Shown in pieces: positions 1 through 4,149 of a DNA stretch of 5,683 nucleotides. Origin of the DNA: Deltaproteobacteria bacterium (lineage in GTDB: Bacteria; Desulfobacterota; Binatia; UBA12015); assembly GCA_003447545.1 (NCBI GenBank), contig DLYX01000457.1:1-5683 (forward strand). Reading direction: 5' to 3'. The notes under the pieces were generated by a model. The model was not told the origin of the DNA, did not search any database, and saw nothing but the letters and a program-made list of their open reading frames with translations. Position 1 is the first letter of the stretch, and the number at the start of each line of letters is the position of its first letter. The translations under genes were made by a program, and so were the position numbers.

Positions 1-69
1 GGACTGCTCGTGACGGGCCCGACGGGGACGAATGTGGGTGATCTCGTCGTGGCCGTGCGTTCGGCTTGA
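1..69 (+). CDS. Glycerate 2-kinase (MOFRL family), C-terminal end only
   Basis: This is the 3' end of a gene that begins outside the window; frame 1 is open from base 1 to a TGA at 67-69, giving 22 residues. They include LLVTGPTGTNVGDLVVA, the signature that closes the MOFRL domain of glycerate 2-kinases. These ATP-dependent cytoplasmic enzymes convert D-glycerate to 2-phosphoglycerate and are often mislabelled as hydroxypyruvate reductase or TtuD. The TGPTGTNV core is very characteristic; the rest of the protein, including the active site, is not visible. No GC-rich hairpin with a T-run follows the stop, so a terminator is not evident and read-through into the next gene cannot be excluded. 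The link to serA near the other end of the window is metabolic only and is an inference. Confidence 0.82.
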   Translation, partial: GLLVTGPTGTNVGDLVVAVRSA

Positions 70-75
70 AGAAAC

Positions 76-124
76 AACGTTTTATAAATCTTGACCGTGT
101 AATTTGAACGTTTTATGAGTTGAC
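76..124. repeat. Direct repeat AACGTTTTAT-N-TTGAC, two copies
   Basis: The 10-mer AACGTTTTAT occurs at 76-85 and again at 107-116, 31 bp apart. Each copy is followed within 3-5 bases by TTGAC (91-95 and 120-124). The stretch is AT-rich compared with the surrounding coding DNA and lies directly after a stop codon and upstream of the ThrB-like gene. A spacing close to three helical turns could suit a pair of protein-binding sites. It could equally be a duplicated promoter segment. The repeat itself is certain; its role is inferred. Confidence 0.6.
91..119 (+). promoter_or_regulatory. Candidate sigma-70 promoter for the ThrB-like gene
   Basis: TTGACC (91-96, 5 of 6 to the -35 consensus) is followed after exactly 17 bp by TATGAG (114-119, 4 of 6 to the -10 consensus). 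Transcription would begin near 126 and leave a leader of about 160 nt before the ATG at 286. A second, perfect TTGACA lies at 120-125, but 17 bp further on there is only TAGCGT (143-148). A good -10-like TAAAAT at 135-140 lacks a well-placed -35. The region is promoter-like overall; which box is used cannot be decided by eye. Confidence 0.35.
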
Positions 125-285
125 AAATCTCGCTTAAAATACTAGCGTCCGAGTCGATTCAGCAGGGGGTCGTGGTTTAATCCCGGATTTTCATGGAGGA
201 ATATCGATCTTCCTGAAGGCACAGAGCTCCCTGTAGAGTGTGACGTATTCATTTTCAGAAATCCCCCGCGGAAGGGTCACGACGC

Positions 286-1398
286 ATGCAGCAAAATCTC
301 CCCGACAAGAAGGCCATGGCCGAAATGCTCGATGGTTATGGCTTTGGACGGATCCAATCAGTCGCGGAAGCGCCTCAGCCCTGGGCGCCCAATACCAGCG
401 GGAGGCGAGACGTTCTGGTCGCAGCCGGTCGTCGCAAATACATTGTGCGCTTCGAGGCCGCTCGCCCCGAGGTGGATTTGCGGCGCGAGGTGGATTTGCA
501 GATCTTTCTCAACAAGAACGGTTTCCCGTGCCCGCAGCCGCTTCCGGATCGTAATAGCCGTCATTTGAAATCCGTTGGTGACGAGGTGGTGGTTGCCTAT
601 CGGCATATCGACGGGAGAGTTCGGAATTCCGAAGACCTCACACACGCCCAGATCGAGAATATCGGGAAGTCGCTCGCCGAACTCCATGTGATTGGCAAGG
701 GCTACAAAAAGGGTATCGACTCGCGGTTCAGCTACGCGCGAGTTGCTGAATCCTACGGTCAGATTCGCAACGGCTTGCCGCCCTATTTCAAGAAGATCAA
801 GCGGACATTCGATGAAGAGGTCGAATATCTTGGCGGTTATCTCGAGGGAAAACTCCCCAAGGGAGTGATCCATGGCGAAATGCTCGACGAGGGAATCCTT
901 CTCAAGGGTGAACGTCTCGTCGGGATTCTCAACTTCGGGGCTGCTTGCCGAGGCAAGCTGATCTATGATCTCGCGTGTGCGATCAATGCTGTCTGCTTTA
1001 TCAAGGGCGCCTATGATCTGAAGCGATTCGAAACTCTGATTGCCGGCTACGAGCAGGTACGGACGCTTTCGCTGGCCGAATGGGACGCATTCCCCAACGA
1101 ATTGCGCTTCTCCGCCTTGCGGTTCTCGATCGCCTTTCTGGTGGACCTGGCACGCAGGCCCGATGCCGAGGATTGTCTGGCGGCGATCACCGAAGAGCGT
1201 GTCGGACAGAAAGACCCCGAGGCCGCCGTGACACGCAAGATGATCGGCTTCGAGAAATACCTTGCCCGGCTGCAGATTTTACGCCGCGAGCGCGATGGCG
1301 GCATGGAGCCCCTGCTCCTCGCGATGGCGACCGGCTACGATTACCGACGCTACCAAAAAGTGAAGGCGACCACGCGGGCGGCCAAGGCAATCAAGTAG
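286..1398 (+). CDS. ThrB-like (homoserine kinase type II, APH fold) protein, probable pseudokinase
   Basis: This 370-residue cytoplasmic protein resembles type II homoserine kinase (ThrB), which phosphorylates homoserine in threonine synthesis. Family signatures include a GFPCPQPLPDR block (residues 79-89), VIHG (194-197), a LIYDLACAINAVCF block (225-238), GYEQVRTLSLAEW (254-266), ALRF (277-280) and a KDPE segment (309-312). The catalytic machinery is altered. The usual HGDxxxxN reads H196-G197-E198 to G203, so the catalytic Asp is Glu and the metal-binding Asn is Gly. The metal-binding Asp of the IDF motif is Asn216. The N-terminal ENSN-type loop is also not recognisable. The protein is longer than typical ThrB (about 315-320) because of a six-residue duplication near residues 60-71 and a basic C-terminal tail of about 40 residues. 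The start at 286 has a GAAGGG Shine-Dalgarno (271-276) 9 nt upstream; an internal ATG at 316 is an alternative. Homology is clear; loss of kinase activity is inferred, and a divergent phosphotransferase remains possible. Confidence 0.8.
   Translation: MQQNLPDKKAMAEMLDGYGFGRIQSVAEAPQPWAPNTSGRRDVLVAAGRRKYIVRFEAARPEVDLRREVDLQIFLNKNGFPCPQPLPDRNSRHLKSVGDEVVVAYRHIDGRVRNSEDLTHAQIENIGKSLAELHVIGKGYKKGIDSRFSYARVAESYGQIRNGLPPYFKKIKRTFDEEVEYLGGYLEGKLPKGVIHGEMLDEGILLKGERLVGILNFGAACRGKLIYDLACAINAVCFIKGAYDLKRFETLIAGYEQVRTLSLAEWDAFPNELRFSALRFSIAFLVDLARRPDAEDCLAAITEERVGQKDPEAAVTRKMIGFEKYLARLQILRRERDGGMEPLLLAMATGYDYRRYQKVKATTRAAKAIK
464..499 (+). repeat. In-frame 18-bp tandem duplication inside the ThrB-like gene
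   Basis: CGAGGTGGATTTGC occurs at 468-481 and again at 486-499, an exact 14-bp repeat with an 18-bp period. The full 18-bp units (464-481 and 482-499) differ at two positions. The protein therefore reads EVDLRR followed by EVDLQI, a six-residue insertion in the segment that in ThrB proteins leads into the helix before the GLPCP-type motif. Conservation at nucleotide level, not just at protein level, suggests a fairly recent slippage or duplication event. Confidence 0.75.
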
Positions 1399-1447
1399 GT
1401 TGAGGTTTTTGTGGTCGACCGTATTGGTTGGCCCGGATTTAGCCGGT

Positions 1448-1483
1448 GTCACGATCCTCTCGTGGCCCTCCGGCTTGAGGGGG
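1448..1483 (+). promoter_or_regulatory. Structured ribosome-binding region of the DUF4136 gene
   Basis: A strong Shine-Dalgarno GAGGGGG (1477-1483) sits 4 nt before the ATG at 1488. Its GAGGG part (1477-1481) can pair with CCCTC (1466-1470) across a six-base loop. Just upstream a 7-bp stem with one G-T pair (1448-1454 with 1460-1466, loop TCCTC) shares a base with it, so the two compete at the edge. The rest of the 89-bp gap shows only a weak TTGAGG and TATTGG promoter-like pair (from 1400 and 1422). Translational control by occlusion is possible but unproven. Confidence 0.35.
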
Positions 1484-1487
1484 CAGT

Positions 1488-2111
1488 ATGGCTAGGAACC
1501 AGAAAAGATTTCTTCTGGCATCATTGATTTTAGTTTTCGCGCAGGCCTGCAGCGGCCCGATGGTTCGCGTCGATTTCGATCCCGCCGAAAACTACGAGGC
1601 CATGAAGAAATGGGCCTGGCTGCCGGCCGGTGAGAGTGATCCGAAAAACCGCAAGGACCGCAACGATCTGATTGAGCGTCGGATTCGGTCAGCGATCAGC
1701 CAGGACATGACCAGCAAGGGCTACGCCAAGGCCTTCACCGACGATGCTGATTTTCTCATCGCCTATGACACCGTCGTCGATCAGAAAACTTCGGTTACTT
1801 CGACCCCGGGCTACGTCGGCACCAGCATGGGAGCTTATCCCGGCTATGGATACGGCAGGGCCGCCTACTCACCCTACGGCTATGGCCGGTATGGCGGTTA
1901 TGGCTACGGGGTCGCGATACCGCCCCAACAGACCGTGCGCAGCTATGACGAGGGGACACTGATCATCGATTTCCTCGACCACCGCGATATGAAGTTGTTC
2001 TGGCGTGGCTCGTTCTCGGCGAAGCTCTCCCGCCATCCCACGCAACAGTCCACGACCGACACGATTCAGGATGCCGTCAAGCGGATTCTTGCCAAGTTTC
2101 CCCCGGAGTGA
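1488..2111 (+). CDS. DUF4136 family lipoprotein
   Basis: The 207-residue product starts with a basic n-region (RNQKR), a hydrophobic stretch (residues 8-20) and a lipobox-like AQAC with Cys21, so it is probably a lipoprotein. Ser22 at position +2 suggests the outer membrane. The -3 residue is Ala rather than Leu, so the lipobox is not ideal. The body has the DUF4136 pattern: VRVDFDPAENYEAMKKWAWLP (split 27-33 and 34-47), an ADFLIAYD strand (87-94), a Tyr/Gly-rich linker (108-141), DEGTLIIDFLD (154-164), LFWRGSF (170-176) and a C-terminal AVKRILAKFPP helix. The function of DUF4136 proteins is not established; they are envelope proteins common in proteobacteria. The Shine-Dalgarno GAGGGGG fixes the start. 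It lies 89 bp behind the ThrB-like gene on the same strand, so co-transcription is possible, and it converges on the TolC-type gene. Confidence 0.87.
   Translation: MARNQKRFLLASLILVFAQACSGPMVRVDFDPAENYEAMKKWAWLPAGESDPKNRKDRNDLIERRIRSAISQDMTSKGYAKAFTDDADFLIAYDTVVDQKTSVTSTPGYVGTSMGAYPGYGYGRAAYSPYGYGRYGGYGYGVAIPPQQTVRSYDEGTLIIDFLDHRDMKLFWRGSFSAKLSRHPTQQSTTDTIQDAVKRILAKFPPE
1809..1910 (+). repeat. Tyr/Gly-rich low-complexity coding segment
   Basis: Within the DUF4136 gene, residues 108-141 are mostly Gly, Tyr, Ala, Pro and Ser, with repeated GYG and YGG units written by recurring GGCTATGG- and GGTTATGG-like words. It separates the two conserved halves of the domain. Glycine-rich loops at this place are common in DUF4136 proteins, so this is probably a flexible, length-variable linker and not a separate element. 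Confidence 0.7.
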
Positions 2112-2114
2112 GCG

Positions 2115-2134
2115 GGTGGTCTAGAAAGACCACC
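2115..2134. terminator. Hairpin between the convergent stop codons, candidate bidirectional terminator
   Basis: GGTGGTCT (2115-2122) and AGACCACC (2127-2134) form a perfect 8-bp stem around an AGAA loop. It begins 4 bp after the DUF4136 stop and covers the stop codon and last three codons of the minus-strand TolC-type gene. Its symmetry would let it act on both strands. No T-run follows on either side, so an intrinsic terminator is not proven; it may instead protect 3' ends or work together with Rho. Confidence 0.45.
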
Positions 2135-3884
2135 AGGGAAAGTCCGTCTCCCCGCGACCGGCGATCTCGACGTTATAACGATCGAGGATCGTGCCTTGCG
2201 AGCGTTCGAAGCGCGCCAGCGAGTTGTTGTAGTCGATCACTGAGCGAATCTCGGCGAGCTTGGAAGCCGCAACGTCGTTCTGGAACTTGAGAAGGTCGGT
2301 GGTAGTGGCCATCCCGACATCGTAGCGTTTCATCTGGTTGCGCAGGTTTTCTTCGCTCAGCTCGCGAGCCAGACGCGTTGCCGACATCCGTTGGACATCG
2401 GACTGCACATCGCCGAAAGCCTGACTGACATCGAGAGCGACATCGGAGATCTGTTGGCGATAGCGCGCCGACATCTGCTCTCTCTGGATCCGTGCCTGAC
2501 GGTAACCGGCTTCGGCGGCGGCATTCCCGATGGGCACCTCGATTCGCACCCCTGCGGTATAAGAGTAGTAGTCCCCGCCGACCATTCGATCGAGTGCTTT
2601 GCCATAGCTGCCGGCGAATTGGTCGTTGTAGGGCTGGCCAGTAAAGTCGTTGATGCCCGGACGGACGGTGCCGCCGAGACCGTTGAGGCCACCGGCGCCA
2701 TAGACGTCCAACCGAGGCAGAACCTGGTTCTTGTTCAGGGCGACCCGCAGGTCGCCACCCCGGACCGCAAGACGAGAAGCCTCTATTTCCGGTCGCTTTT
2801 GCATGGCGACCTCGATGGCGGCGCCGAGTTCGGGAAGTTCTCTGGGGGAATGGGTGGGGGCTTCCACCGGCTGGACGCGTCGGGGGAAGAATTCACTTTG
2901 GCCCGGCAGGTACACCATGTTTTGGAGATTACGTTTGGCGTGCTCGAGTATATTCGCTGCGACGATTACGTCTTCGTTGCGGCGTGCGGCCTCGGCTTCG
3001 CTTTCCTGAACCGCAACGGGCGGCAGGACGCCGACGTCCACCCGGGTTCGGTTGTCCCGGACGGTCTTGAGGGCCAATTCAAAGGAGCCCTGCAGGACAT
3101 CGAGGCTCTCTTCCTTGAGCACGACATCCCAATACGCGCGGATAACGATGGTGATGAAATTCGCGACATTGGTCCGGTAGCCCTCGACGGCTGCATCCGT
3201 CGACGTTTCGGCCAGCCGGATGCGCAAGGTTGAGAAATACAGGCCGAAGTCGCGCAGCAGCGGCTGGTTGATGGTCAACGAGGCCTGCGGTGTCAGGGTT
3301 GGATTGAGATCGAAGAAGGTGTTGTCCGTGGTGAACTTTCGGTTGGTCCATTGGGCTTCGATAAAGGCGCCTGTGCGGACCATCTTCCGCACCGAAAGAT
3401 CCCAATTGGTAGAATACTGCTGGAGAACGTTCGCGCCCTGCAGAAGGCTCGATGAGGGCTCGGCCAATCGGCCGAAATTTGCATCGCTTCCAAGGATCGG
3501 GTCGAATTGAGCAGTGGCTGCCAGAATCCCCTGCTCCTCGAAAAGCGGTTGAAGGGATTCGCTGAGCAGTCGGGGGTTGTGAGCCAAAGCTGTCGTGACC
3601 ACCTCGCGTAGCGTCAGGCGCGCTGGTTGCAGCGGGTTGCCCGGAACGACCGGCAATCGCTGCTCGCGTGCGGGATATTCCCACTGCGAGCTGAGCATGG
3701 CCCAGACCGACGGGTTCTCGATCAGCGCGGCCTTTTCGGCCGCGGTTGCCCCGGCAATCAGGCCGGATGCGGCGAGAGATTGATTCTCGGACTCGGCGAC
3801 TTCAGCAGCAGCAACTGGCGAAGCGAGCGCCAGAATTGCAAGAGCCGTTGCCCCTCGGACGAGACGTTTCCATCGAAGTTGCAT
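2121..3884 (-). CDS. TolC-family outer-membrane efflux or secretion channel
   Basis: The 587-residue product is an outer-membrane factor that forms a trimeric channel-tunnel with an RND, ABC or MFS pump and its periplasmic adaptor. A clear Sec signal peptide is seen: basic MQLRWKRLVR, then a hydrophobic ALAILAL core and AAA before Glu28. Two OEP repeats follow, about residues 88-325 and 350-575. Each has the typical helical end motif: TRVDVGVLPP (280-289) in the first and RYDVGMATTTDLLKFQ (520-535) in the second, the latter followed by YNNSLARFERSQGTIL (552-567). QPLLRDFG (207-214) is also typical. The protein is longer than usual TolC proteins (about 420-500), with a segment of about 60 residues before the first repeat and a C-terminal Phe. 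I chose the ATG at 3884 because it places the signal peptide at the N-terminus; the frame extends to a TTG at 3929, which lies in a promoter-like box. No clear Shine-Dalgarno is seen. No pump partner is present nearby, so its substrate is unknown. Confidence 0.9.
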   Translation of the reverse strand: MQLRWKRLVRGATALAILALASPVAAAEVAESENQSLAASGLIAGATAAEKAALIENPSVWAMLSSQWEYPAREQRLPVVPGNPLQPARLTLREVVTTALAHNPRLLSESLQPLFEEQGILAATAQFDPILGSDANFGRLAEPSSSLLQGANVLQQYSTNWDLSVRKMVRTGAFIEAQWTNRKFTTDNTFFDLNPTLTPQASLTINQPLLRDFGLYFSTLRIRLAETSTDAAVEGYRTNVANFITIVIRAYWDVVLKEESLDVLQGSFELALKTVRDNRTRVDVGVLPPVAVQESEAEAARRNEDVIVAANILEHAKRNLQNMVYLPGQSEFFPRRVQPVEAPTHSPRELPELGAAIEVAMQKRPEIEASRLAVRGGDLRVALNKNQVLPRLDVYGAGGLNGLGGTVRPGINDFTGQPYNDQFAGSYGKALDRMVGGDYYSYTAGVRIEVPIGNAAAEAGYRQARIQREQMSARYRQQISDVALDVSQAFGDVQSDVQRMSATRLARELSEENLRNQMKRYDVGMATTTDLLKFQNDVAASKLAEIRSVIDYNNSLARFERSQGTILDRYNVEIAGRGETDFPWWSF

Positions 3885-3900
3885 GGTAACCACACTTTTT

Positions 3901-3929
3901 CGGGTATCGGCGCCGGACGGGGATGTCAA
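3901..3929 (-). promoter_or_regulatory. Candidate promoter of the TolC-type gene
   Basis: On the minus strand a perfect -35 hexamer TTGACA runs from 3929 to 3924. Candidate -10 sequences are weak: TACCCG (3906-3901) at 17 bp, or GATACC (3908-3903) at 15 bp. Transcription would start near 3895, leaving only about 10 nt before the ATG at 3884. The -35 match is exact, but the poor -10 keeps the confidence low. Confidence 0.3.
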
Positions 3930-4025
3930 TTTCAGCGAAACGGCCGGCAGGTAGCGCGGGGCTCTGGGCGGCTCTGCCGGGCGATCTCTTGAACGCCTTT
4001 CGGGGTCTGTTAGCCAGTAGGGTGA

Positions 4026-4088
4026 GGAACCGATCGGCGTATTCCTTCGATTTCATCTACGGTTCCGAACCCCCCTCGCCGAGGGGGG
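4026..4088 (+). promoter_or_regulatory. Two adjacent inverted repeats upstream of serA
   Basis: GGAACCG (4026-4032) can pair with CGGTTCC (4060-4066) over a 27-nt loop. Four bases later CCCCCCTC (4070-4077) and GAGGGGGG (4081-4088) make a perfect 8-bp, almost pure G/C stem with a GCC loop. A short dyad GGTTC-C-GAACC (4061-4071) overlaps both and could compete. After the second stem comes a pyrimidine-rich CACTCTCTTTCC, which gives it some resemblance to a terminator or attenuator on the plus strand. It could also be an operator region for the divergent genes. The structure is visible; its role is inferred. Confidence 0.4.
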
Positions 4089-4118
4089 CACTCTCTTTCC
4101 CGCGGCTGGCGAACGGCC

Positions 4119-4145
4119 TTGCAAGTCTTTTGAGGTTCATAAAAT
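4119..4145 (+). promoter_or_regulatory. Candidate serA promoter adjoining the start codon
   Basis: TAAAAT (4140-4145, 5 of 6 to the -10 consensus) lies only 4 bp before the serA ATG. TTGCAA (4119-4124, 4 of 6 to the -35 consensus) is 15 bp further upstream and is part of the perfect palindrome CTTGCAAG (4118-4125). If used, transcription would start at or next to the ATG and the mRNA would be leaderless. The short spacer and the A/T-rich sequence just before a start codon leave room for chance. Confidence 0.3.
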
Positions 4146-4149
4146 CGGA

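Noticed and set aside
193..216. A 7-codon ORF (MEEYRSS) in the leader of the ThrB-like gene
   Set aside because: No Shine-Dalgarno precedes it, and it contains no run of regulatory codons such as Thr or Ile that would suggest an attenuator peptide.
240..554. A 104-codon frame starting with GTG upstream of and overlapping the ThrB-like gene
   Set aside because: Its composition (Arg, Ser, Gly) is that of an out-of-frame shadow, while the frame starting at 286 matches a known family over its length.
358..873. A 171-codon open frame on the minus strand
   Set aside because: It is antisense to the ThrB-like gene and has no recognisable motif or convincing ribosome-binding site.
2391..3233. A 280-codon open frame on the plus strand
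   Set aside because: It is antisense to the TolC-type gene, which shows a signal peptide and both OEP repeats. The antisense translation shows no domain.
3885..3929. A 15-residue N-terminal extension of the TolC-type protein, starting at a TTG
   Set aside because: The TTG is the first half of a perfect TTGACA box, and the extension would bury the signal peptide behind 15 polar residues.
4055..4085. A GGTTCGGAACC sequence on the minus strand resembling a tRNA T-loop
   Set aside because: The flanking bases do not form a T-stem, and no acceptor, D or anticodon stems can be found around it.
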